The translations under genes were made by a program, and so were the position numbers. A DNA stretch of 64,000 bases from Artemia franciscana. Taxonomy: Eukaryota; Arthropoda; Branchiopoda; Anostraca; Artemiidae. The stretch is taken from positions 23,305,715 to 23,369,714 of the forward strand of contig NC_088880.1 of the NCBI RefSeq assembly GCF_032884065.1, in the 5' to 3' direction. Shown here piece by piece: positions 34,832 to 45,794 of the stretch; position 1 is the first letter of the stretch, and each line of letters begins with the position of its first letter. The notes beneath the pieces are model-generated. The model saw nothing but the letters and a program-made list of their open reading frames with translations. It was not told where the DNA came from and made no database searches.

Positions 34832-35510
34832 TTAAACAGTTCGTGGTAACGAACTGTAGTAAGGAGCGACCCGGCTCAATAGTAATCGAAACTCTAAAAA
34901 ATGGAACTTTGATACCAATAGCTACATCAAAGAATTACATTTTAATGCTGATTTTAAATATATAAGTTTCATCAAGTTTAGTCTTCCCATCAAAAGCTAC
35001 GAGCCTGAGAAAATTTGCCTTATTTTAGAAAATAGGAGGAGACACCCCCTAAAAGTCATAGAATCTTAACGAAAATTACACCATCAGATTCAAAGAACCC
35101 TACTGTAGAAATTTTAAGCTGCTATCTACAAAAATGTGGAATTTTGTATTTTTGGACAGAAGACAGATCACGGATGCGTGTTTATTTGTTTTTGTTGTTG
35201 TTGTTTTTTTTCCCAGGGGTGATCATATCGATCAAGTGGTCCTAGAATTTTGCTAGAGGGCTCATTCTAACGAAAATTCAAAGTTCTAGTGCCCTTTTTA
35301 AGCAGCCGCAAAATCGAAGGGCACCTAGGCCCCCTCCCACACTCATTTTTTCCAAAAAGTCACCGGATCAACATTCTGAGATCGCCATTTTATTCACCAT
35401 AGTCGAAAACCTGATACTATGTCTTTAGGAACGACTTACTCCCCCGTAGTCCCCGTGGGAGGGGCTGCAAGTTACAAACTTTGACCTGTGTTTACAACAA
35501 AGGTGTTTAC
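34832..35510 (+). repeat. Family A copy (plus)
   Basis: Left end TTAAACAGTTCGTGGTAACG with the complete small hairpin (ACAGTTCG, loop TGGTAA, CGAACTGT). Collinear with the family to the CTTTGACCTGTGTTTAC region. Confidence 0.8.
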
Positions 35511-35514
35511 TGTG

Positions 35515-36153
35515 TACACCTGTGTTTACTCAACGCCCCGCTCTTTGCGCTAAAGTTTTTTACTGTTTTAAAAAGTAGACTTAAGAGAAAGAGTCAAACT
35601 TTACCGTAAAGAGTGGAGCGTTGAGGAGGAAAAGCCCCTTACATATACGGAGTAATTTCTGTTCGTTTTAAGTTTTAATGTCGTTCCTTACTTTCAGTTA
35701 AAAAAAACTTGTTTTTTTGTTATTTAATTGTGGTCAAAAGATCTAATAGTTATGTCTTTGTGGATGACTTGACCTCTCACAGTCCCCAGGGTAAGGGCTA
35801 CAAGCTATTGACTTCGCTAATTTCTATCATAGGCAGCGCAATAGCGTTACCTAAGTAAAGAATGATGCTGGCACAATCTTTCTTTTTATGGTCTTCGACT
35901 AGGGCGCTTTGTATCGAAGGAGTTGTCGTAGGAACTTCGAAATGAGCTAATTCAATTGAAAATTGGAAGGGCTAGTATCCTTTTTAATAGTTAAAATTGA
36001 TTGGGGCCAACTAACTCCCTCAAAATAACTAACCCTCGCTCCTTTTTTCTCAAAATCATCAAATTCCGTTTGCAAATCTTTGCAAATTTCGTTTTAATTA
36101 TTTATGTGCGGAGAGCCAAGATCAAAACATGCATTAATTCAAAAACGTCCAGA
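35515..36153 (+). repeat. Family B pieces
   Basis: 35,515-35,735 is a half hairpin (CCCCGCTCTTTGCGCTAAAG answered by AAGAGTGGAGCGTTGAGGAG, then GTTCCTTACTTTCAGTT). Diverged B interior with ATTTATGTGCGGAGAGCCAAGATC follows. Confidence 0.65.
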
Positions 36154-36452
36154 TATTCTATAAAAAAAGCAAGCTTTTTTAAATGAAAGTAAAGAGCAAC
36201 ATTAAAACTTAAAATGAACAGAAATTACTCCGTATTTGACAATGGCTTTGTCTCCTCAACACCCCGCTCTTTACGCTAAAGTTTCTTACTGTTTTAAAAA
36301 GTAGAATTAAGATAAAGTCAAACTTTAGCGTAAAGAGCGGAGCGTTGACGAGGAAAAGCCCCTTACATATACGGAGTAATTTCTGTTCGTTATAAGTTTT
36401 AGTGTTGCTCCTTACTTTCATTTTAGAAAAAACTTGTTTTTTTGTATTTAAT
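36154..36452. repeat. Family B hairpin
   Basis: Complete palindromic unit with arms meeting at CCCCGCTCTTTACGCTAAAG and CTTTAGCGTAAAGAGCGGAG. Confidence 0.85.
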
Positions 36453-37058
36453 ACAACGTTAAAACAGTTGTTGCATTCGATAAGTTGCAGCAATGATCGG
36501 TGAAGAAATTACTAAATCGTCCAATGGAATCGTCCAAAGTTACATAGTTATCCTTACCTGTTACATTAGTTATCCTTACATATAATAAATCCCTTACCTA
36601 GATGATTTAATTCATTAACCTGGGCTCTTGCCTTGTCTTAAGTCTTGGATTTTCAATCGATTGTAATTTAGATAATTGCATTTAAAACTGAGAGCTGAAT
36701 ATTTCTAAAACCAACACTAAAGCCAATACTGTGAAGAACTTTCATAAAATATAGTAGAGATATTGTAGGGAACAGGTTTAATGCGACAAATTGTGCAACT
36801 GGGAACACATTTATCTGTATATTTGGAAATATGTTTATCTGGTAATCTCTGCAATTTGAAACCGGTTTATTCGTTAAACCCTATTTTTTTTCATGCAAAA
36901 ATTGTGAGATATAAAATAACAAAAGTCTTTCATTACTAAAAATTAACAAGAATCACCACATTTTTGAACTTACTAATGAGAATTGTGTTTAGAAATTTTC
37001 TCATATGCTGTAATTGACACGAGACTTTTTATTTTAGCAAATAGCTAATATGTTGTCC
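36453..37058. other. AT-rich spacer, no gene
   Basis: No coding frame or known repeat recognised between the hairpin at 36,452 and the inverted duplicate that starts near 37,060. Confidence 0.5.
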
Positions 37059-37059
37059 C

Positions 37060-38060
37060 TTTTGTTTAATACAAGTTACAGCTGTGGATCTGACCTGATA
37101 TGTCGTGTTCTGGAAGGAACTTAATAAATTTTTTTTCTTAAACTGAAAGTAAGGAGCAATATTAAAACCTAAAACGAACAAAAATTATTCCGTATAAGAA
37201 GCGCTACCCCCTCCTCAATAACTTGCTTTTTACGTTAAAGCTGTTAGCACTTTTAAAAAGTTTCCTATTCTAATTAAACGGCCCCTGTGTCTCAACAGCT
37301 GTTCTTGAAAAATTGGGACAAACAGTCAAACTTTAGCGCAAAGATCAAGGTATCGAGAAAGGAGCAACCCTACATATCTGAAATAATTTCTGTTTATTAG
37401 TAAAGTTGTTCAGAATGATAATTTTAATGTTACTCCTTACTTTCAGTTAAATTTATTTATTTAATATTTCAAAGGAATTGACTTATTATGCTGATTTCAA
37501 ATATATAGGATTCATTAAGTTTTGGTGTAATCAGCGTAATCACCATCAGATTCGTTGTTTACGGATATCATTTGTTGATGGGATATCATTTGTTGATGGG
37601 AACAATGCAAACAATTTTCTGTTTATGGGGAATGAATTATCTACTGGGGGAGGGGAATTTCCACTGGCAGTATTTTCCACGGGGAGAGAAGTTTCTGGGG
37701 AGTGAACTTTTCAGGGGAAATTTTACACTGGGTAATTTTCTAGAATTCCAATACGAAATTCTTTTTATTTGTCTTCCTTTCTCTTTGCCGATTCAATTTT
37801 GCACTTGGAGATGTTAAGGGTAATTGTCCGGGGTAAATTTTAACTGTGATTGAATTGTTTAGAGGATCTTTTTGTGGAGGAAAGTGGAGGGGTATTTTTT
37901 CATGGAAGGGGATACAGGTTTCCCGGTATTATTGAAAAACGATAAGACTGAAAGTTTTTCAACTGAAAGTAAAGAGCGAGGTCAAAACTTATAACGAACA
38001 GAAATCATTACATGTACGAGGGGGGTTACTCCCTCCTCAATGCTTTGCTCTTGACGCTAA
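37060..38060 (-). repeat. Inverted third copy of the duplicated block
   Basis: Reverse complement of parts of 33,240-34,835: the CAGATCCACAGC segment (37,075-37,100 inverted), the hairpin at 37,120-37,472, the family A TTACGCTGATTACACC segment, the C-rich segment and the start of family B near 37,960. A short direct duplication ATATCATTTGTTGATGGG x2 lies at 37,567-37,600. Confidence 0.7.
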
Positions 38061-38289
38061 AGTTTGAATTTTTGTCTCAAATCTTTAATAACGACTCCTG
38101 AATCATAAGGGGTGCTTAAATGTCTTTCAAGTACTTTAAAATGGAGGGGAGGGTATAGAAAGCAGGATTTTATCACCAATGGGTTGTCATCTTGAAGAAG
38201 ACTGGCTTGTTAAACCTGATAATATTATTCGTTGCTAATTTGGGCCTTATTTGTTTAACAAATAAACAAATAACAAGACAGATTTTATC

Positions 38290-38765
38290 TAGGTTGTGTT
38301 GAAATTGTCGATTCAAAACAAATAAAAAATTAAATTTTATAATTTATCGGACGGTTTCAGGAAAAAGGGCAGGGAGGGGGCCTAGTTACCCTCGAATCTT
38401 TTTGGTCACTTAAAAAGGGCAAAAGAAGTTTTAATTTGAGTTCGGATGAGCCCTATCACGATATTATAGGACTGCTGGATGGATATGATCACCCCTGGGA
38501 ACAAAAAGACAAAAAGGGGAGGGGGAACAAATAGATCTTTCTTCTAGCAAAAATATAAAATTTCACGTTTTTGGAGATAAGAGCTTCAAACCTCTACAGT
38601 GAGGTTTTCTGATACACTGAATCTGATGGTACGATTTTCATTAAGATTTTATAATTTTAAAGGGGGTGTTTCCCCCCTTTTCAAGCCTCGTAGCCTTTAA
38701 TGGGTAAAACTAAACATAATAAAACATATATATTTGAAATCAGCATAACAAGTCGATGTCGCTTT
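38290..38765 (-). repeat. Family A fragment (minus)
   Basis: Reverse complement of the family A middle, from the AAAAGATTCGAGGG region (38,390) to TATATATTTGAAATCAGC (38,727-38,744). Confidence 0.75.
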
Positions 38766-39949
38766 TTCCTTACAGTTCTTTACCACAAACTGTTTTTTTT
38801 TAAACTGATGTATTTTAATCTGATTGCTTACTATATCAACTGTATAAGAAACTACTTTATCAAATGATTGAAATCTTGAGTTATAAGTCATTTGTTAGCG
38901 GACACATATCTTGCCTATAATAAAAACCTGAGGTTTTGGTAATATATTGTCTTTTCAGGCAATGAAAATAATTATGAATGGAATTCATCAATCAAATGTT
39001 GAAGAACTAAAAATACACGTCAATTCGAAAAGTTAAATAATAAAAAAGTTCAAGATGAAAATTTGAGCGTTCCATTCTTCGATGTTGCAGCAAAAGAAAA
39101 GGGTGAAACTTACAATATGTAGATGCTCTGCGATTTAACATGGGAAGTTAGGGATTAAAATTACTATCGCCATTGACAGTGTAGCGTCTCATTTGGATAG
39201 TAAAAAATTTCCAAGAAAATTGGATAATTGATATTTTGATATACAATGCTATGGATCAAAGCTGAAATTTCCTTTTAAGTAATTGGCCTTTTTTTGTCGA
39301 AATTCCTTTCTTTTTTACCTTTTCCATACAAAACTAGCGAAATAACGTCTAGCAGAGAATAAGGTGCATTTTTACAGAATAAAAAAAGTGGACATTTGTT
39401 CAAAGATCGAAGTTCAATGTCTTTGTTCAAAGATCGAAGTTCAATGTCTATTGCTTCGTATAAAAAACAAATGTCTGTTCAATCCATTTTCTTAAACTTC
39501 CAACAAATAAAAATGCAACCTCTTGAAACAACATTATTTGATAACCTTTGTAACACTAGGTGCAGCTTAAACTGGATATTATTGGCAACGATTACGTAAC
39601 TTAGAGGAACAAAAGGTTATTGTTTAGACTTCGGAAAATTATTTCTAGCGTTTAATATTTTTATTTTAGATTTGCGCAAGGGTTTGCCTGGGACTTTGTT
39701 CAGTCATGTATTTCCAAGCAATAAATTACAGCATTTAGTTTTTGCTGCAAAAATTATAGGCAGAATGATTTTAAATACTTTTTGAACATTATCCTGGTCA
39801 AGCTCATTCGGGGAGAATTTTAGTTGGGTGACATCAAAATAAACAATTTTAATTTTAAGCTATGTTCTCGGGAGCATATTGAAGGCTCAAAGCTGCAATC
39901 ACTATAGGATGAAAATTTTATTTTCCTCATATTTCCAAGGCCTTTTTTC
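38766..39949. other. Mostly unique stretch, no gene
   Basis: A perfect ~25-bp tandem duplication with core AAAGATCGAAGTTCAATGTC lies at about 39,397-39,450 and creates the repeated start of a 67-residue frame. No domain recognised. Confidence 0.5.
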
Positions 39950-40700
39950 AGCGCCAGTTCTCTCTCTTGTAGATTAGCAATACTCTTTGAGCTAGTCACT
40001 AAAATCTCGTGTCAAATCTAAGCTCAGGAGCATATGATTCTTTTCATCTTCCTTCATACGTATATTTAACTGTTTCCCGTTTTCAAAACAAACAAAAAAT
40101 TAACCAGTTACAAAACAAAGTACAGTACGAATGTTTGCATAAAAATCAAGCTTTTTCCTCATCAGTCAACCAGATCAGAACATTCGTATTTGCAGCAATC
40201 AGGATAGGGTAGTGATAAGTCTTTATGAAGCTTGCAAGGTCCATTGCCATAGCCCATGACACCACACCTAAAAATGTACCATTTAATCTAGAAATATATT
40301 CCCTCAAAACAGGACAACAAATAGTGCATAGATCTATTGTTAGGAGCTAAATTTTGATAAAAATAGATTTTCAGAAAAGTTAAACAACTAAAATCAGTGA
40401 GACCTAACTTGTCCCTTTGTTTTTGTTTTGTTTTTATTTTGTATGGAAATTTCGATGGATCTCAACAAAAGAATTCAAAATTAAACTTTCTGCCATTAAC
40501 CATCAAAGTAGCCCGTATGCGGTGCTACACAGACGAAAAAGAAGAGCCATTTTATCCGTTTCTACAATCATAACCAGGCAAATTTTTTGCGAAAGTATCC
40601 TTAATTTATATTTTCAAACCAAACGCCCACGTATTTGCACTCACTTAGGCTTCTTTTATGATATTGGCTGTTTTATGTTCACTGTTTTAAAAAAATTAAA
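39950..40700 (+). repeat. Duplicated block copy 2
   Basis: Collinear with 31,068-33,210 but without LINE-3 (31,640-32,450) and without 32,536-33,140. The join TAATTTATATTTTCAAACC near 40,613 marks the second gap. The frame 40,417-40,719 crosses these joins and is not a gene. Confidence 0.75.
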
Positions 40701-41408
40701 TAAACAACAATCTTTTTAAACTGAAAATAAGGAGCAACATTGAAACTTAAAAAGAACAGAAATTCTTGTGCATATGAGGGGGAGTAGACCCTCCTCAATG
40801 CATTGATCCTAGCTCTAAAGTGTGTTTGTACTTTTAATCAGCTTCTTAGTGTTCTAATTAAACGACCCTTATGATCTAAGAGATGTTTGCGTAGTTCCCA
40901 TCAACATTATCCGTAGACTACGGGCAAATTTATTAACTTAAAGACCTTTCTCAAGGGGATGGGGGAGGGGTCATTTTATCTTCAAAGGCATTGTTATTGG
41001 GCATTTCAATTAGACTGAACAAAATAGCTATCTAAAAATTTTGATCGTTCAAGTATGGAGAAAAGAGGGAACATGAAGGGGCTAGCTGACCAAAATATTT
41101 TAGGTCACTTAATAAAGCCACTGAAACTTCCAATTTTTGTATTAGTGAGCCTTTTCCCGATATTTTAGGACCATTGGTTTCAAACAATCACCGCTGGAAA
41201 TAAATAAACGCGCATAAACACGTATCTATCATGTTTCTTGTGGCAAAAATACAAAAGTCTGCATTTTTGTAAATTAAAGCTTCAAACCTAGTAGTTCTCT
41301 GTAGGACTACTGATACGCTGATTACGCTGAATCTGATGATGATTACGTTGATTACGCTAAACTTAAAGAATCTTACATATTTGGAATCAGCATAATATGC
41401 CAATTCTT
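40701..41408 (-). repeat. Family B start and family A fragment (minus), copy 2
   Basis: 40,700-40,880 matches 33,220-33,395. It then jumps to the equivalent of 33,880 (GATGTTTGCGTAGTTC), deleting the C-rich segment. 40,940-41,405 matches the minus family A fragment at 33,936-34,404. Confidence 0.75.
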
Positions 41409-41730
41409 TTGATATGTTAGATGTAAAATAATGCTGTTTTCAGTTTTTTATCTGAAAGTAAGTAGCAACATTAAAATTATTATTCTGGACAACTTTACTG
41501 TTAAATAGAAATTATTCTATGTATGAAGCGTTGCCACCTTCTTAATACCTTGCTCTTTTTGCCTAAGTTTGACTGTTCTAACAGTGCTAACAGCTTTAAC
41601 GTAAAAGGCAAGGTATTGAAGAGGGGGTATCCTTTCATATACGGAATAATTTCTCTTCTTTCTGGGTTTTAATGTTGCTCCTTACTTTCAGTTTAAGAAA
41701 AACTTTTCTTTATTTGATAAACACAGGGTT
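41409..41730. repeat. Family B hairpin variant, copy 2
   Basis: Collinear with 34,405-34,775 but shorter in the centre. Arms at CCTTGCTCTTTTTGCC and AAAGGCAAGGTATTGAAG. Confidence 0.75.
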
Positions 41731-41784
41731 AAAGTCCCTTCCAGAACATGAAATTTCTGGTCAAATCCACTGCTGTAACTTGTA

Positions 41785-42190
41785 TCAAACAGTTCGCGGC
41801 AACGAACTGTAGTAAGGAGCGACCCGGCTCAATAGTAATCGAAACGCTAAAAGACGGAACTTTGATACCAATAGTTACATCATTCAATTATCAAACAGTT
41901 CGTGGTAACGAACTGTAGTAAGGAGCGACCCGGCTCAATAGTAATCGAAACGCTTAAAAACGGAACTTGATACCAATAGTTACATTAAAAGAATTGCATT
42001 TTAATGCTGATTTTAGATATATAAGTTTCATCCTATTTTCTAAAATAGGGAGTAAAATTTCCCTCCCATGCTCATTTTTTTCCCAAAGTCAATGGGTCAA
42101 TATTTTTAGATAGCTATTTTGTTCAACATAGTCAAAAAACATATTAACTATGTCTTTGGGCTGACTTACTGTTTATAGTAGTTATTTACT
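41785..42190 (+). repeat. Family A copy with a 106-bp tandem left end
   Basis: The left end TCAAACAGTTCG occurs at 41,785 and again at 41,891. Both are followed by GACCCGGCTCAATAGTAATCG. The second copy continues into the family and then jumps from AAAATAGGGAG to the CCCTCCCATGCTCATTT region. Confidence 0.85.
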
Positions 42191-42204
42191 GTTTTATAAA
42201 GTAA

Positions 42205-42612
42205 TAAATAAAAGAAAACTAATTTTTTTAGCTGAAAGTAAGGAGCGACATTAAAACTTAAAACGAACAGAAATTACTCCGTATATAAAATGGTTTGTCC
42301 CCTCCGCAATGCCTCGCTCTTTACGCTAAAGCTTTTAATTGTTTTTAAAAGCAGAATTGTGGAAAAGAGTCAAGTTTTTAATTGTTTTAAAAAGTAGAAT
42401 TGTGACAAAGAATCAAACTTTAGCGTAAAGAGCGAGGGATTGCGGAGGGGACAAACCATTTTATATACGGAGTATATAAGTTTATATAAGTTTATGTATA
42501 TATAAGTATATATACGTATATATAAGTTTTATATAAGTATATATAGTATATATATAAGTTTTAATGTCGCTCCTTACTTTCAGTTAAAAAAACTAGTTTT
42601 TTTATTTAATTT
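42205..42612. repeat. Family B hairpin with internal TATA expansion
   Basis: Arms around GCCTCGCTCTTTACGCTAAAG (42,310) and CTTTAGCGTAAAGAGCGAGG (42,418). The right arm is interrupted by a TATATAAGT microsatellite (42,470-42,562) before GTCGCTCCTTACTTTCAG. Confidence 0.85.
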
Positions 42613-43395
42613 CTGAACGTTTTTAATTAATGCATGTTTGGTTTTGGCTCTCCGCACATAAATTATTAAAATTAAATTTGTATATTAATTTTTTTTTTTA
42701 TTGGCTAAATGGCTTTCTCTTAGTTTTGATCAGACGATTCTGAGAAATAAGGGGTGGAGAAGGAGGCCTAGTAGCCCTCCAATTTTTTGGTTGCTTAAAA
42801 AGGCAACTAGAACTTTGAATTTTTAACGAACGTTTTTATTAGTAAAAATTATACGTAACTTATAAATTAGCCAAAAGTAAAACAGTTCAAAATAGGGATG
42901 ATACCTTTTTATTGACAGTGAAATATAAAATTTTTTAAAAAAGATTTTATTTAAAAAATTTAAAAAATTTTATATTTCACTGTCAATAAAAAGGTATCAT
43001 CCCTATTTTGAACTGTTTTACTTTCGTCATGGAAAGGCAGTGTGGTCTTCGAAGTTATCTATTATAAATTAGCAACTTACGTAACAATCTTATATTTTTA
43101 TTATGTATACAAGGGAGTTTGTATCCTCGTTAATACCTCGCTCTTTACATTAAATCTTAAGTTTTGTCCTAATTCTTTAATAATGACCCCTGAATCAGAA
43201 AGGCCGTAGAATAAATAATTGAAATTACTAAAAATACTTTGGCATAAAGAGCGTGGTATTTATCTCCTCCTAAATACCTCGCTCTTTATGCTAAAGTATT
43301 TTTAGAACCCCTCATATGCGTTATAATCTCTGTTCGTTTTAAGTTTCAATGGTACTCCTTCCTTTCATTTGAAAAAACGTTTTCATGTTTATTTT
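42613..43395 (-). repeat. Family B interior (minus), with nested palindrome
   Basis: Reverse complement of 48,225-48,830, interrupted at 42,872-43,061 by a palindromic insertion. A small inverted duplication of AATACTTTGGCATAAAGAGCG and CTCGCTCTTTATGCTAAAG lies at 43,225-43,305. Confidence 0.8.
42872..43061. mobile_element. 190-bp palindromic insertion with 12-bp target duplication
   Basis: Arms 42,874-42,941 and 42,957-43,024 are a near-perfect inverted repeat (AAAGTAAAACAGTTCAAAAT ... ATTTTGAACTGTTTTACTTT). The insertion is flanked by TTATAAATTAGC at 42,860-42,871 and 43,062-43,073. Removing it and one flank restores the family B reading seen at 48,540-48,580. The right side has an extra 37 bp outside the palindrome, similar to 5630-5660. 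Confidence 0.8.
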
Positions 43396-43399
43396 TCAT

Positions 43400-44248
43400 T
43401 GTTTTCTAATTGTAATGCTAGAAAATCATGCGCCCTTTTCCTTGAATTTTTCTTCCCCCATGACAGATTCCTCCAAGGAAAGATCCTCCAACATAGCCCC
43501 CTCCCCTCAGCCCCACCCACCAAACAAAATAAAATCCCCCTGAAAACGTCTGGACACTTCCCAATAACCATTACTATATGTAAACACTGGTCAAAATTTG
43601 TAACTTGCAGCCCCTCCCCCAGGGAATGTGGGGGAGTAAATCATGCCCAAATACATAGTTATTATGGTTTTCGACTATGCTGAACAAAATGGATATCTCA
43701 AAATCTTGATCCGTTGACATTGGGGAAAAAATGAGCGTGGGAGGGGACCTAGATGCCCTCCAATTTTTTTGGTCACTTAAAAAGGGCACTAGAACTTTTT
43801 ATTTCCGTTAGAATGAGCCCTCTTGCGACATTCTAGGACCACTTGGTCGATACGATGACCCCTGGGAAAAAAAAACAAAAAAAAAAAAACAAACAAATAA
43901 ACACGCACCCGTGATTTGTCTTCTGGCAAAAAATACAAAATTCCACGTTTTTGTAGATAGAAGCTTGAAACTTCTACAGTAGGGTTCTCGGATACGCTGA
44001 ATCTGATGGTGTGATTTTCGTTAAGATTATATGACTTTTAAGGGCTGTTTCCCCCTATTTTCTTAAATAAGGCAAATTTTCTCAGATTCGTAACTTTTGA
44101 TGGGTAAGACTAAACTTGATGAAACTTATATATTTAAAATCAGCATTAAAATACAATTCTTTTGGTGTAGCTATTGATATCAAAATTCAATTTTTTAGAG
44201 TTTTGGTTACTATTGAGCTGGGTCGCTCCGTTACCACGAACTGTTTGA
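43400..44248 (-). repeat. Family A copy (minus)
   Basis: Reverse complement of 47,362-48,215 with high similarity. The left end reads TTCAAACAGTTCGTGGTAACGGAG near 44,248-44,225 with part of the hairpin lost. Minus and plus frames in this block (for example 43,369-43,683) are repeat-derived. Confidence 0.85.
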
Positions 44249-44254
44249 AATTGA

Positions 44255-44865
44255 AAGAAAGAATCAAACTTTAGCGTAAAGAGTGGGGCGTTGAGGAAGG
44301 AACAGCCCCTTTCATACACGGAGTAGTTTCTGTTCGTTTTAAGTTTTAATGTCATTCCTTACTTTCAGTTAAAAAAAAACTTATTTTTTTAAAATTTAAT
44401 CTATTATAGAATGAAAGCAAATTTGTCGACTAATGTTAAAACATTGAACCAAAGGAGTGCAGAAAAATAAGATACAACAAACTTGGACAGGAAACATAGG
44501 CTTAAGTAGCCTTGAGCGATGCCACTAATACAATATAATGTAGAACCAGTAGTTTAGTTTTGAACTTAAACTCTTTTTATTTAATTATCATGGCCAAGCA
44601 ATATTTCATTAAGAAAAACAAACATACAGGTAACTTTACCTAAAGTAAAATCCAATTTTCATTAATTCGATTTCACAGATAAGTTGAATTTTACACATTG
44701 GATTCTAGATGTAATCCACAGGTGAGTAAGCTGCGCACTTCTTTGGTACTGATTGGGGTTGTCAAGTACTTAAATGTGTCCCCTGAATATCTAAAAATGT
44801 GTCATCCTTAGCTATAATGTATCCATCTTGAAATCTCAAAAACAAGAGGTTGTTACTTTACTAGT
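44255..44865 (+). repeat. Half hairpin plus unique-looking segment, duplicated at 54,690-55,310
   Basis: 44,255-44,395 is the right half of a family B hairpin. 44,400-44,865 is collinear with 54,838-55,305 (for example GAGTGCAGAAAAATAAGATACAA and GCCTTGAGCGATGCCACT). Includes a family C scrap at 44,750-44,860. Confidence 0.8.
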
Positions 44866-44869
44866 TGTA

Positions 44870-45700
44870 TCAAACAGTTCGTGGTAAGGAACTGTAGTAA
44901 GGAGCGACCCGGCTTAATAGTAATCAAAACTCTAAAAAATGGAATTTTGATACCAATAGCTACATCAAAGAATTACATTTTAATGCTGATTTTAAATATA
45001 TAAGTTTCATCAAGTTTAGTCTTACCCATCAAAAGTTACGAGGCTGAGAAAATTTGCCTTATTTTAGAAAATAGGAGGAAACACCCCCTAAAAGTCATAA
45101 AATCTTAACGAAAATCACACCATCAGATTTAGAGTACCCTACTGTAGATGTTTCAAGCTGCTATCTACAAAAATGTAGAATTTTGTATTTTTGGACAGAA
45201 GACAGATCATGGATGCGTCTTTATTTGTTTGTTTGTTGTTTTTTTTTCCAAGGGGTGATCATACCGACCCAGTGGTCCTAGAATGTCACGAGAGGGTTCA
45301 TTCTAACGAAAAATTAAAAGTGCTAGTGCCCTTTTTAAGTGACCAAAAAATTGGAGGGCACCTATGCCCCCTCTCATGCATATTTTTCCCAGTCACTAGA
45401 ACACAATTTTGAGACAGCCATTCTGTCCACCTTGGTTCAAAAACCTAATAACTATTTTTTTGGGGATGACTTAATCCTCCACAGTCCCCGGGGGAGGGGC
45501 TGCAAGTTAAAACTTTGACCATTATTTACATATTTTAATGGTTATTATGATGTGTACAGACGTTTTCAGGGACTTTCTGTGCGTTGGGGTGGGGGTGGGT
45601 CGGGGGTAGGGGGTCACTTGGGAGGATATTTCCATGGAGGAATTTATTACGAGGGATGAGAATTTTCATGAAGGGGGTGCAGGATTTTTTTTTGACTATT
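44870..45700 (+). repeat. Family A copy (plus)
   Basis: Left end TCAAACAGTTCGTGGTAAGG (hairpin mutated). Collinear to the GGGGGTGCAGGATTTT right part. Frame 45,191-45,412 is repeat-derived. Confidence 0.8.
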
Positions 45701-45794
45701 TTTCTACACCTAAATACTGACACAAGCCAATGGAATGACCGAAATAATTTGTTCATCCTGGCCTGATAAACCCATTGACTTTGTATAAATTCAA

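Noticed and set aside
43369-43789. Frames of 60-104 residues on both strands near 43.4-43.8 kb, repeated at 48.0 and 49.6-50.0 kb
   Set aside because: All are readings of family A and recur wherever it occurs. Frames are not conserved between copies.
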